This document shows positions 26,238-34,630 of a DNA stretch of 64,000 nucleotides, piece after piece. A program made the position numbers and the translations under genes. Numbering within the stretch: position 1 is the first letter of the stretch; every line of letters begins with the position of its first letter. The stretch covers positions 113,541 to 177,540 of the forward strand of contig SVHW01000002.1 in NCBI GenBank assembly GCA_015055655.1, read 5' to 3'. The notes beneath the pieces are model-generated. The model had not been told where the DNA came from. It ran no database searches and was given only the letters and a program-made list of their open reading frames with translations. This stretch comes from Clostridiales bacterium. Lineage in GTDB: Bacteria > Bacillota > Clostridia > Christensenellales > Borkfalkiaceae.

Positions 26238-28625
26238 TTAATCGTCTTTTTTCTTTCGTAAAATCAAGAAATCAACGAGAATACAAACGGCGGCAAAACC
26301 GAGCAATAAATATACCAAACGCCAAACCTCGTCGTTATCGCTAGCGGTGTTTCCAACCACCGTCGTGCTGCTATCTTTGGGGGAAGCGTCGAAAAGCGTG
26401 GCGTACGATTGCGGAATATATCCCGTTTTTACGTTGCCGTTTTCGTCTTCGTACGCGATATGATAATACGCGTGGTCTAATTGGTCAATTTCCCCAAGCA
26501 ACGTCACTTTCGCGCCGCGCGGCAACGATTGCGTCACGATTAAATCTTGGCAAAGATAGGGGAATTTGTATAAAGATAATTCGTTCGTAAGCCAAGCGGA
26601 AACGCGTTCGTTTTCCGCGTATTCCTTGCGGTAATCTTCGGCAGCGATGGTGTCGCAGGAAGATTGTAATACGAGGTAGGTGGAATATTTGCTCGTCTTC
26701 GTGTCGAAATGAGCAATTAAATAATATTTCCCTTGCGTGTCTTCACCAATTTTTAAGGCGGTTTTTTCCGCGGTGCTGCGGTGATAGGATAAATAGGGAT
26801 AAACGTCCGCGCCGTTCAGTTGCTCTACGTCGAAGGCAACGAGCAGGGCGTTGGCTTTCGTCTTGACGATTTCAAAGCTTGCTTCCGTTTCCGCAAAAAT
26901 ACTCTCGTCTGCGCCGTCCACGGGGATATTCGTCACCGTTGGCAAGGCAAACTCGTCCGTTTGCACGACGTAATTGCCGTTGCAAAGCAGATACGATACG
27001 TTGCGTTCTATCCCGAACGCGAACGAGGTGAACGTGGGCGCGTCGCCGTACACGAAACGCTCGTCAACGTTCAATTCCGTTTGAAGATACGTGCCGTCCG
27101 CTTGTTTAAGGTATTTATACACGCCGTCGTGCAGGGCGTATAAATTTCCGTCGTAATCCACGCCGATTTTCGTCGTGTTGGTAGGCAAGGTGTTCAAAAG
27201 TTCTACGCCGTTTCCGTCTGCTTTCATAAACGTGTCTTCGCTGAAAGAGTAGGCGTAAACACCGCTTTTAATATACAAATTTCCGTAAGCGTCCGTCGTT
27301 AACAGCTGCGGAGGGTGGGTGGAAGTTTTCTTTACTTCTGCCTGTTGCCAAACGTTTTCACTATCTTTCGTATAGGCGTAGAAATGATTGTTTTTCGTGG
27401 CGGCGTAGTATTTTCCGTAAACGTTAACTATCCCTACGACGTCGCCGTTAAAGATGTCGAAGTGGGCGGTTTCTTCGCCTGTTTTCGAATAAATATAAAT
27501 TTCCGTTTTCGATGCGGTGGCAACGGAATCGTCGTCAGCGGCTATCCATAAGGCTTCGCCTTTGAGGGGAAAGCGCGCGGCGAGTTTTTTCGTGTCGTTG
27601 TCGTACACCGACAAACGGGAGTTTCCGTTGTCTGCCACAAACAACTCGTTTTTATGCAACGTCATATCCGTGGCTTGCGATAAACGGTGGTTTGCGGAAG
27701 AGTTGGCGGAGATTTCGTACGAAGTAAAGTTTTTATCGGCAGCGGAATACTCTTTCACGATGGCGGCGTCCTTTTGTAAAACGTATAAGGATTTGCCAAA
27801 CGGATAAACGCAGGTGTATCCGCCGCTGTTTTCGCTGAAATGTAAGCCGTTTTCCGTCACGTCCGCCAAAGAATAGGCGTGGAACGCGCCGTGCGCCGTC
27901 GTATAGGCAAGCACGCCTTCGCAAATGGAAAGGGAAGATACCTGTGAAAGCGTGGCAAACCACGTCTTGTTAGGGTCCGGCGTTTCTACGTTGCGAGGGT
28001 TAATTTTGTGCAGATAGGAATCGGAGCGAACGAAATACAACTCGCTATTATAATAAGCGAGGGCGGAAACGTCGTCCCATAAAAGGGAGGTTTTTGCGCC
28101 GTCGTTTTCCGCGTCTTGCAACGTCGTTGCGTACAGCGCGCCCGACGCGTTGGTGAAATATAAATTTTCATCAACGATGAGGAAGGTGCCGCAAGCAATG
28201 TCTTCGATTTCCAATGCGGGTTCCATCGTCGTTGCGTTCAGTTTATAGAAATTATCCCCCGTAGAATTGTCGGCGAAATATAACGTATTGCCGTCGTGGA
28301 ATTGCATCGTTTTTACTTGGTCTTGCGTACGCCCGTCGCCGTGCTCGTACGTTTTATATTCGCCGTAAGCACGGTCGAATACGTAGATGAGGTTTCCGTC
28401 TGCTATCGCCGTATAGTTTTCGCAAACGGCAATGCAAGAAGGGGAGTTCAGGGCTAAATATTCCTCGTACGTTTGCGGCGCAACAAGTCCGTTTTGCGTA
28501 TGTTCCGCAACGCTGATAGGAGCGGCGTCAGCGACAACTTGATTTTTGGCAAAGTGTATCGCCGTCCCCGATGCAAGGACGGTAACGGCCAAAAAGGATG
28601 CAATTGTCACGCCAATTTTTTTCAT
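26238..28625 (-). CDS. Large surface protein: beta-propeller-like repeats, SH3-like domain, C-terminal membrane anchor
   Basis: A 795-residue protein with an N-terminal signal or anchor helix (1-25) and a C-terminal membrane helix followed by RKKKDD (about 768-795), so the bulk is outside the cell. Residues 50-500 consist of repeated four-strand units such as NLYFTNASGALYATTL, LYFVRSDSYLHKI and NLYALHDGVYKYL, typical of NHL/PQQ/WD-like beta-propellers. Residues about 690-750 (LIVTQSLPRGAKVTLLGE...YIPQSYATLFD) look like a bacterial SH3 domain. The role is unknown; wall or protein binding is plausible. A promoter ends 8 nt before the ATG with no Shine-Dalgarno site. Confidence 0.75.
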   Translation of the reverse strand: MKKIGVTIASFLAVTVLASGTAIHFAKNQVVADAAPISVAEHTQNGLVAPQTYEEYLALNSPSCIAVCENYTAIADGNLIYVFDRAYGEYKTYEHGDGRTQDQVKTMQFHDGNTLYFADNSTGDNFYKLNATTMEPALEIEDIACGTFLIVDENLYFTNASGALYATTLQDAENDGAKTSLLWDDVSALAYYNSELYFVRSDSYLHKINPRNVETPDPNKTWFATLSQVSSLSICEGVLAYTTAHGAFHAYSLADVTENGLHFSENSGGYTCVYPFGKSLYVLQKDAAIVKEYSAADKNFTSYEISANSSANHRLSQATDMTLHKNELFVADNGNSRLSVYDNDTKKLAARFPLKGEALWIAADDDSVATASKTEIYIYSKTGEETAHFDIFNGDVVGIVNVYGKYYAATKNNHFYAYTKDSENVWQQAEVKKTSTHPPQLLTTDAYGNLYIKSGVYAYSFSEDTFMKADGNGVELLNTLPTNTTKIGVDYDGNLYALHDGVYKYLKQADGTYLQTELNVDERFVYGDAPTFTSFAFGIERNVSYLLCNGNYVVQTDEFALPTVTNIPVDGADESIFAETEASFEIVKTKANALLVAFDVEQLNGADVYPYLSYHRSTAEKTALKIGEDTQGKYYLIAHFDTKTSKYSTYLVLQSSCDTIAAEDYRKEYAENERVSAWLTNELSLYKFPYLCQDLIVTQSLPRGAKVTLLGEIDQLDHAYYHIAYEDENGNVKTGYIPQSYATLFDASPKDSSTTVVGNTASDNDEVWRLVYLLLGFAAVCILVDFLILRKKKDD

Positions 28626-28633
28626 ACACTATT

Positions 28634-28662
28634 ATTATAACACAGCGCGCGAAAAAAAGCAA
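28634..28662 (-). promoter_or_regulatory. Promoter adjoining the start codon of the beta-propeller gene
   Basis: On the minus strand, TTGCTT (28662-28657), 17 nt, TATAAT (28639-28634). The ATG starts 8 nt after the -10 box, which predicts a leaderless message. Confidence 0.7.
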
Positions 28663-28700
28663 TAAAACCGCGCTATTTTTTTTGCGCGGTTTTGAAAGAG

Positions 28701-29090
28701 TTAACGGGCTTCGTTTTGTAATAAATCGTTAGACAAAGCAAGGATTTCTTCGCTGTATTGGCGTTTGCGTTTGTTCAGCGTTTTTTTATAAATGGGATAG
28801 GCAAGTGCGAGGGGAATAAACCCGACGAGCGCCACGACGACGCCCCAAAGCAACAAGGCCCATTGCAAAATCATCGTAAGCCCCAGCCCGAAAATCAGCG
28901 TGCCGATAATCCCGAAAAGTATCCCGAGGGCGGTGGGGAAATTTTGGACTTTTTTGTCCAGCAAACGCAGCTTGGTTAAGCTGTCGATTTCCCGTTTTTC
29001 TTGCAGTAAATATTTGTTGCGTAACGCCTCAATTTCCTTGCGTTCCGCTTGCGTTGGCGCGGTGTAATTATAATCGAATTTTTTATCCAT
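28701..29090 (-). CDS. Small two-helix membrane protein, unknown function
   Basis: A 129-residue protein; the start at 29090 overlaps the stop of the upstream gene by 8 bp, and the track's start at 29285 would run deep into that gene. It has a charged N-terminal helical segment (QAERKEIEALRNKYLLQ), two adjacent hydrophobic helices (about 60-82 and 86-106; IIGTLIFGLGLTMILQWALLLWGVVVALVGF) and a basic C-terminus. I recognise no family. It is the last gene of the minus-strand operon headed by the OmpR-type response regulator, so it may belong to the same envelope response. Confidence 0.7.
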   Translation of the reverse strand: MDKKFDYNYTAPTQAERKEIEALRNKYLLQEKREIDSLTKLRLLDKKVQNFPTALGILFGIIGTLIFGLGLTMILQWALLLWGVVVALVGFIPLALAYPIYKKTLNKRKRQYSEEILALSNDLLQNEAR

Positions 29091-29790
29091 TGTTTTGATT
29101 GATTCCTTGTATATTACGTATATTTTTATGTGCGTCGACAATGGCGAATATGCCAAGCGTAACGGTGAGCAGCGATACGGCGATGCCCGTAATCGTATTG
29201 AACAACGAAGCGTTGACGTCCTCGCTGCCAAACGTGGACAACAACGCCGTTTGTAAGGCAAGGATAGATACGGCGGCGTCGGCAAGGTTGGCGGTGCGGA
29301 TGGCGCGCAAGGTGAAATTTTCGTGTTTGCGCACCTTTTTAATTTGGATAATCGATACCGTTATCCGCGTAAAGGCGTACGCCGCCGCGCCGTAAATCGT
29401 CCAGCCTGCATAGGTGAAATGCTGATTGTCGAAAATCATTTGCGCCGTGGCAACGGATAACGAGATTTGTAAAAACAACAAAACGACGCCGCTGTTTCTG
29501 TACGTTTTTGCTTGCAATAACAATTCCGTTTTCCCGTCTTCCGTATCTTCGGTTGCATTTCGCGCTTTCCACTTTTTATGCTGATACAATACGCCGCCGC
29601 GCAAAAAAGCCAGCGACACGTAATACGCGGCAAGCGCGCCGTTCCAGATAGAGGAATATAGAATACCTTGCGCGCCGTTAAACAGCCCGAACGCTATGCT
29701 GACGCTAAAAGAAATGCTTGCGAAAAACAGCGTTCGAAAAGCGTACTCCGTTTTTATGCGGCGTAAAAGATTTTGCAATTTACGGTTCAT
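29083..29790 (-). CDS. Polytopic membrane protein, unknown function
   Basis: A 235-residue protein; the ATG at 29790 follows AGAGGTTGTTT, and the start region overlaps the end of the kinase gene by 11 bp. Six hydrophobic segments are visible at about 18-38, 42-63, 98-118, 125-148, 168-185 and 197-220. No family was recognised. Tight overlap with the kinase upstream and the two-helix protein downstream indicates translational coupling in a regulator-kinase-membrane-membrane operon, so it could be a sensor accessory or an output of the two-component system. Confidence 0.75.
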   Translation of the reverse strand: MNRKLQNLLRRIKTEYAFRTLFFASISFSVSIAFGLFNGAQGILYSSIWNGALAAYYVSLAFLRGGVLYQHKKWKARNATEDTEDGKTELLLQAKTYRNSGVVLLFLQISLSVATAQMIFDNQHFTYAGWTIYGAAAYAFTRITVSIIQIKKVRKHENFTLRAIRTANLADAAVSILALQTALLSTFGSEDVNASLFNTITGIAVSLLTVTLGIFAIVDAHKNIRNIQGINQNNG

Positions 29791-30832
29791 AAACAACCTC
29801 TTTTAAGGTCACGGTGAAACGGCTGCCTTTGCCTACTTCGCTTTGTACGGAAATTTCTCCGCCAAGCGTGTCAATTACCTTTTTGACGAGGGCCAATCCC
29901 AACCCGTTGCCTTCCGTGGCGTGCGACGTATCGCCTTGATAGAATTTTTCAAAGATGCGTTTTCCCGTTTCTGGAGAAATGCCGCAGCCGTCGTCTTGAA
30001 CGCAAACGCTGACGTTTGCGCCTGCTTTGCTTACCGTTAAGCGTACGTTTCCGCCAACGTTGGTGAATTTGACGGCGTTGGAGAATAAATTATTCCAAAC
30101 CATTTCCAACAGCTCGGGGGAAGAATATACGGACACTTCTTGTAAAGCGCAATCCAGCGTGACGTTCTTTCTTTCCATTGCCGTTTCAAACCCGACGGCG
30201 ATTTCCGCCAGCTGTTCGTCCAAACGGAAAACTCGCTTTTCGGGGAGTAGCCCCGCATTTTCCAATTTATTCAATTTTAATATATTGCTAATGAGCGCGT
30301 TTAATTTTTCCGTCGCAACGAGCAACGTTTGCAGATACGTTTTCTTCGTTTCTTCGTCCAAAGCGACGTTTTGCAAAGCTTGCGCGTAATTTCGTATGAC
30401 GGAAAGCGGGGTTTTTAATTCGTGCGAGAGATTGGCGACGAAATTGGTTTTCAACGTTTCCGTCTGTCCCAATTCTTTGGCGAGAGCGTTGACGTTTTCC
30501 ATAATCGAATCGTACGGGTCGTGCTTATCGTACGGGCGCAAAGGACGCAGACGTACGTTGAAATCGCCGTGCGCAATTTTTTCCGTCGCTTCTAAAATTT
30601 GTTCGACGGGCCTATCAATCATCACCCTTCTGCGGATGACGTCTGCTATGGCAAACAAAAGGGATAAAAACAGCACGACGAGCAGCATTACGATGGCAAT
30701 CGTCCTTCTGTCCCCGTTGGATTTTTTATCGACTACCACGTAAATACAAATCGCCACCGTAACGGCAATGGCTACCGTACAAAAAAAGATGAGCGCGCCT
30801 ACGAAAGAAATCCTTGCGTTGCGGCGTTTCAT
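29780..30832 (-). CDS. Sensor histidine kinase, HAMP-HisKA-HATPase type
   Basis: A 350-residue kinase with two membrane helices close together (about 10-33 and 44-66), separated by only about ten residues, so there is almost no extracellular sensor. A HAMP domain (about 70-122) is followed by the HisKA motif NFVANLSHELKTPLSVIRN (His 137). The ATPase domain has NLFSNAVKFT (N box), DDGCGISPETGKRIFEKF (G1/F box) and GNGLGLALVKKV (G2). Short-linker kinases often sense membrane events or partner transporters. Its ATG overlaps the upstream regulator's stop (ATGA), so the two are one coupled system. Confidence 0.93.
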   Translation of the reverse strand: MKRRNARISFVGALIFFCTVAIAVTVAICIYVVVDKKSNGDRRTIAIVMLLVVLFLSLLFAIADVIRRRVMIDRPVEQILEATEKIAHGDFNVRLRPLRPYDKHDPYDSIMENVNALAKELGQTETLKTNFVANLSHELKTPLSVIRNYAQALQNVALDEETKKTYLQTLLVATEKLNALISNILKLNKLENAGLLPEKRVFRLDEQLAEIAVGFETAMERKNVTLDCALQEVSVYSSPELLEMVWNNLFSNAVKFTNVGGNVRLTVSKAGANVSVCVQDDGCGISPETGKRIFEKFYQGDTSHATEGNGLGLALVKKVIDTLGGEISVQSEVGKGSRFTVTLKEVVYEP

Positions 30833-31500
30833 TGTAACACCGCCTTATAACCAAGCCCGTGTACGGTAACGATTTCAAAACCGTTACACGCCGCCGTTTT
30901 TTCTCGTATTTTTGCCATATATACGTCTACCGTGCGCGAAGTGGCGGAAGAATCGTAATCCCAAAATTCCGCCATCAGCGCCGAACGGGTAAACGTCTTT
31001 TTGGGATAGGATAATAATTTGAATAATAAATCGAATTCCCTCGTCGTCAAGGGCAATTCATTGCCGTCGACGTAGGCGCAACGCTCTTCTGCGTTCATTA
31101 CGAAATTGCCGATTTCCAGCTTGTTCTCCGCGTGAATTTTCGCACGGCGCAACAACGCGTTCACCTTTAACGTCAATTCGTCCAAATCAAACGGTTTGAC
31201 GACGTAATCGTCGATGCCGAGTTTATAACCGAGCATTTTGGAGGGTTTGTCGTCGCGCGCGCTAATAAATAGAATAGGCACGCTTTCGTTTTGCGCGCGT
31301 ACCGCTTCCGCCAAAGCAAATCCGTCCATATTTGGCATCATAATATCGCTAATCAATAATGAAAACGTTCCGTTTTCAAACGCTTGCAAAGCTTGCGCGC
31401 CGTCAAAACACGCCGTCGTTTCGTATCCGCAACCGCGAAGATACGCGCAAATTAAATCGTTTAACGCTTTATCGTCTTCTGCAACAAGAATTTTAACCAT
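30829..31500 (-). CDS. OmpR/PhoB-type response regulator
   Basis: A 223-residue regulator. The receiver domain has acidic pair D9-D10, phosphoacceptor Asp about 52 (LLISDIMMPNMDG), a Ser/Thr switch in LFISARD and Lys in VVKPFD. The C-terminal winged helix (about 130-222) includes LTTREFDLLFKLLSYPKKTFTRSALMAEFWDYD and RTVDVYMAKIREK. The start follows AAGGAGAAAGCT, with a TATAAT-like box just upstream. It heads a four-gene minus-strand operon with its kinase and two membrane proteins. Confidence 0.94.
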   Translation of the reverse strand: MVKILVAEDDKALNDLICAYLRGCGYETTACFDGAQALQAFENGTFSLLISDIMMPNMDGFALAEAVRAQNESVPILFISARDDKPSKMLGYKLGIDDYVVKPFDLDELTLKVNALLRRAKIHAENKLEIGNFVMNAEERCAYVDGNELPLTTREFDLLFKLLSYPKKTFTRSALMAEFWDYDSSATSRTVDVYMAKIREKTAACNGFEIVTVHGLGYKAVLQ

Positions 31501-31729
31501 AGCTTTCTCCTTGTCCTTCTATTATAACATATTATAACGATTTCGTCATTAAAAAGTTTCGAAAATGTTAAAATTTTGTAAAAATTATATTTTTTTTAGC
31601 ATTTCTTTAAAAAAAACAATCAATGTTGTCCGTTCGATTCTCGATAACGAAAAAAAAGAAAAAAAGGCAAATTTTTCCAAAAACAGGCATACTTCTGTCA
31701 TATTTAACGTGATAAAATACACACAAAAG

Positions 31730-31743
31730 CGAACAAATGTTCG
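31730..31743. promoter_or_regulatory. LexA (SOS) box
   Basis: CGAACAAATGTTCG is a perfect palindrome that fits the Gram-positive LexA consensus CGAACRNRYGTTYG at every position. It lies about 140 bp upstream of the sigma-like regulator that opens the phage-head cassette, which implies induction by DNA damage. Confidence 0.8.
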
Positions 31744-31773
31744 TGTTTATATCAAAAAAGCGAAAGGGTTGTC

Positions 31774-31801
31774 TTGCAAAAAACAGCTTTCGTGGCATAA
31801 T
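31774..31801 (+). promoter_or_regulatory. Candidate promoter of the cassette regulator
   Basis: TTGCAA (31774-31779), 16 nt, CATAAT (31796-31801), a moderate match to sigma-A boxes. The LexA box ends about 30 bp upstream of it. An alternative -10 (TAAAAT at 31713-31718) would place the LexA box just downstream of the start site. Confidence 0.45.
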
Positions 31802-31882
31802 GCGTTTGCCTGCGAGGGAAGCAGGAAATCGATTGAAAAAAGGGAAAAAAGAATACGGTTTTTCGTAAGGGGGTGGTTTATT

Positions 31883-32389
31883 TTGAAGAAATACGTAAAG
31901 GTGGTGTTGTACGCTTACCCAACGTTAAAATTGATGGGTGAAGAATATCAAATACATATTTCAAACAAAGCGTTGCTTTCCTACAAAAGCCAAAAGCCGA
32001 CGGAAGAGTTGGTGGAATATATCGCGAAAGAGATTATCTGCAAACAGCGTTTAGATTGGCTGAAAAAGCTGTTGGAGAAATTGATGGACAAGCTAAGCGA
32101 AACGGAAAGAGCGTTGTTACAGCTCCGTTATTTTTCCCCGACGAAAAGTCGTAAACGCTGTGAAGAGAAAGGCGGAATTTTTGCGGAGATTGCCTCTTGG
32201 ACGGATAGCACGTATTATCGAAAGCAAAACGCGTTGGGAGAGAAAATGGAAAGGATGTTGGAAGGTGTAGGGTTCAGCGAAGAAATCTTTGAAAAGGATT
32301 TTGCTTTTATCGACGTGTTTCGCTGCGTGGTGCGGTTTATGGAACGGGGCGGGGAAGATTCGTTGCGAAAAAGGGAACGGAAATCATAA
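31883..32389 (+). CDS. Sigma-70 region-4-like regulator, probable phage late-gene activator
   Basis: A 168-residue protein. I place the start at TTG 31883 because AAGGGGGTGG lies just upstream and the residues before it are not protein-like. The C-terminal half reads LSETERALLQLRYFS, then EIASWTDSTYYRKQNALGEKMERML, which matches the two-helix layout of sigma-70 region 4 and of phage ArpU/RinA-like late regulators. The N-terminal half is helical and charged. It is the first plus-strand gene after the LexA box and precedes terminase, so it is the likely switch for the structural genes. An antisense host-like gene separates it from terL. The family assignment is by pattern only. Confidence 0.6.
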   Translation: MKKYVKVVLYAYPTLKLMGEEYQIHISNKALLSYKSQKPTEELVEYIAKEIICKQRLDWLKKLLEKLMDKLSETERALLQLRYFSPTKSRKRCEEKGGIFAEIASWTDSTYYRKQNALGEKMERMLEGVGFSEEIFEKDFAFIDVFRCVVRFMERGGEDSLRKRERKS

Positions 32390-32396
32390 GATAGCG

Positions 32397-33122
32397 TCAA
32401 TCTTTTTCCTCGATATCGTACACGTTTTTTTTAGAGGTTTTTAACACGAGCGCGGCAAGGATAGGGACGAGTAGGCAGAGGGTAACGAGAATTGCAATTT
32501 GCGCCGCGCTCATACCCTCGCCTTTCGTGCCGTCGTCTTGTTCCACCGACGCGGCGGCGTCTTCTTCCAATTTGGCAAGATAATCCGCGTATTCGGTATT
32601 TTCTTGATAATACAGGCCGTCAGGTTTGGGGATATAGCCAAACGATTCGCCGCGTAAAACGTAGCAATAGGATTTCGAGCCGATTTTGTAATCTCCGTAA
32701 TAGGCGCAGGTAACGACGATTTGGTCTAGGAAAGCGTCGTCGTTAGAAAAGCTGCCGTCGATGGTATAACGCACTTCGAAAAGATGTCGAAGGTACGGTT
32801 CGTTAGGGACGAAATCCACGAAAGTAAGTTCTTCCTTTTTGGCGTAACCGGTCAATTTTTTGGTGTATTCACCGTCGTATAGATACTCTACGCGGCAATA
32901 TTCGCCTTCGACGGAAAGGATTTTGACGAAATACGTTTGCGGCAGCAAAAACAAACCGCTGTTTTCGTTTTTCGTGGCGTAGAAAAAGGCGTTGTCTTGG
33001 CAAACGCAAGCGTAAACGTCCCCGTCGGCGGAGGCGGTGCGCAAACGCAACGGCTTAGGGGATAAGAATAAGAGCAATACATATAAAAAGAGCGCGCAAA
33101 AGGCGAAAATACGTTTTTTCAT
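32397..33122 (-). CDS. Signal-peptide protein with C-terminal membrane helix, unknown function
   Basis: A 241-residue protein starting at 33122 (MKKRIFAFCALFLYVLLLFL is the signal peptide or anchor). A mainly beta extracellular region includes a possible SH3-like stretch (ILSVEGEYCRVEYLYDGEYTKKLTGYAKKEEL), followed by an Asp/Glu-rich linker, a membrane helix (about 205-228) and a basic tail. The layout resembles a small version of the 795-residue surface protein at 26238. It lies antisense between the cassette regulator and terminase and looks like a host gene caught in the cassette. A TATAAT box 7 nt before the ATG and no ribosome site suggest a leaderless message. Confidence 0.7.
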   Translation of the reverse strand: MKKRIFAFCALFLYVLLLFLSPKPLRLRTASADGDVYACVCQDNAFFYATKNENSGLFLLPQTYFVKILSVEGEYCRVEYLYDGEYTKKLTGYAKKEELTFVDFVPNEPYLRHLFEVRYTIDGSFSNDDAFLDQIVVTCAYYGDYKIGSKSYCYVLRGESFGYIPKPDGLYYQENTEYADYLAKLEEDAAASVEQDDGTKGEGMSAAQIAILVTLCLLVPILAALVLKTSKKNVYDIEEKD

Positions 33123-33177
33123 AAATATTATTATACTCGCGCTTGTGGGTGCGATTTTAGACAAAAGCGAGGGAGTT

Positions 33178-34620
33178 ATGGGAAATCTTGTAGAAAAGTT
33201 ATATAAAATACGCGCCATTGAGGCAGAGCAAAAACGGCGGAAGGAAAGCGACAAATTGGCGCGTTATAATACGGGGGAAATCGTACACGAAAAACAGGTG
33301 CTTTTCCATAAATGTCCAAAGCGTAACCGTTGGGTTTTTGGGGGAAACCGTTCGGGAAAAACGGAGTGCGGCGCGGTGGAAACGGTGTATATGGCAAGGG
33401 GCACGCACCCTTATCGAAAAAACAGGAAAGACGTACACGGCTGGGTGGTGTCCCTTTCGCAACAGGTGCAAAGGGACGTGGCGCAAAAGAAAATTTTATC
33501 CTATTTGCGAAAGGATTGGATAGAAGAAATCGTGATGCTAAGCGGCAGAAAGGACGCGCCGGAAAGCGGCGTTATCGATTTTATCCGTGTGAAAAACGCG
33601 CTTGGCGGTACGTCGGTTATCGGGTTTAAAAGTTGCGACCAAGGCAGGGAAAAATTTCAGGGAACCTCGCTGGATTTCGTATGGTTTGACGAAGAGCCGC
33701 CGGAGGATATTTACGTGGAGTGCCGTATGCGTGTGCTGGATAAAAAAGGGGATATTTTCGGCACGATGACGCCGTTGAAAGGCTTGACCTTCGTATATAA
33801 CGAAATTTATCTCAACCGTTCGAACAACCCCGAGATTTGGTACGAGTTTATTGATTGGAGTGATAACCCGTATTTGGACGAGGATGAGGTGGCGACATTG
33901 GAAGGGTGCATGGACGAGCGCGCTTTGCAATCGAGAAAGTTCGGTCGTTTCGGCGCGAGCGAAGGGTTGGTGTATCCTGAATTCGAAGAGAGCGTACACG
34001 TTATCGAACCGTTTGCGATTCCGCCCGAGTGGCAAGATACTATTTCTATCGACCCAGGGTTAAACAATCCGCTTTCCGCGCATTGGTACGCCGTGGATTT
34101 TGACGACAACGTGTACGTGATATACGAACATTACGAGGCGGGACGGGATATCGATTACCACGCGGACGCCATCAAGAAGGTTTGCGAGAAATTGGCGTGG
34201 AAAAGGGATAGGCAAGGAAGGGTGTGCGCGTTGATAGACAGCGCGGCAAAACAGCGCACGCTGTCGGGCAGGCAAAGCGTAGCGGAACTGTTTTACGAAA
34301 GAGGTATTTTGGTGAACCCCGACGTGGAAAAGGATTTGTTTTCAGGGATAGCAAGGGTAAAGAGTTATCTCAACCAAAAAAACGGGTTGCCCAATATCTA
34401 TATTTTCAAAAACTGCGTGCATTTGATTGCGGAAATAAAGGGGTATTATTGGGGGAGTGGCGATACGCCGAAAAAGGTGGACGACCATAGTTTGGACGAA
34501 ATGCGGTATTATTTAATGAGCAGACCGAAAAAGACGCCGCTGCGGACGGAAAAAACGGCGATTCAACGGGATAAAGAAACGATGATTAGAAGGCTGAAAG
34601 GTGGCCGTTTTGGGGGATAG
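33178..34620 (+). CDS. terL: Phage terminase large subunit
   Basis: A 480-residue packaging motor; the start at 33178 follows GCGAGGGAGTT, because the track's upstream extension runs antisense through the neighbour's signal peptide. The ATPase has Walker A WVFGGNRSGKTECGA (about 52-66), Walker B DFVWFDEEPPE and the coupling motif GTMTPLKG. The nuclease domain starts with ISIDPGLNNPLSAHWYAVD (the first acidic metal ligand), with a later DSAAKQ stretch and an Asp-rich end (KVDDHSLDEMRYYL). The enzyme translocates and cuts DNA into procapsids at the portal. All key motifs are intact, arguing that the cassette is still under selection. Confidence 0.93.
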   Translation: MGNLVEKLYKIRAIEAEQKRRKESDKLARYNTGEIVHEKQVLFHKCPKRNRWVFGGNRSGKTECGAVETVYMARGTHPYRKNRKDVHGWVVSLSQQVQRDVAQKKILSYLRKDWIEEIVMLSGRKDAPESGVIDFIRVKNALGGTSVIGFKSCDQGREKFQGTSLDFVWFDEEPPEDIYVECRMRVLDKKGDIFGTMTPLKGLTFVYNEIYLNRSNNPEIWYEFIDWSDNPYLDEDEVATLEGCMDERALQSRKFGRFGASEGLVYPEFEESVHVIEPFAIPPEWQDTISIDPGLNNPLSAHWYAVDFDDNVYVIYEHYEAGRDIDYHADAIKKVCEKLAWKRDRQGRVCALIDSAAKQRTLSGRQSVAELFYERGILVNPDVEKDLFSGIARVKSYLNQKNGLPNIYIFKNCVHLIAEIKGYYWGSGDTPKKVDDHSLDEMRYYLMSRPKKTPLRTEKTAIQRDKETMIRRLKGGRFGG

Positions 34621-34630
34621 AAATAAGGCG

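Larger units (their letters stand above)
31501..31882 (+). other. 382-bp regulatory gap between the two-component operon and the phage-head cassette
   Basis: No convincing gene is present: the track ORF from 31565 reads through AT-rich sequence, promoter-like boxes and a LexA box before reaching the real start at 31883. The first 60 bp carry the minus-strand promoter region of the response regulator. The rest holds the SOS box and plus-strand promoter listed separately. Confidence 0.7.

Noticed and set aside
31565-31882. N-terminal 106 residues of the track ORF for the sigma-like regulator
   Set aside because: They span a LexA box and promoter-like elements and are low in protein-like composition; a TTG with a ribosome site starts the recognisable domain.
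33037-33177. Track start of terL at 33037
   Set aside because: The extra residues are antisense to the signal peptide of the divergent gene and lack a ribosome site.
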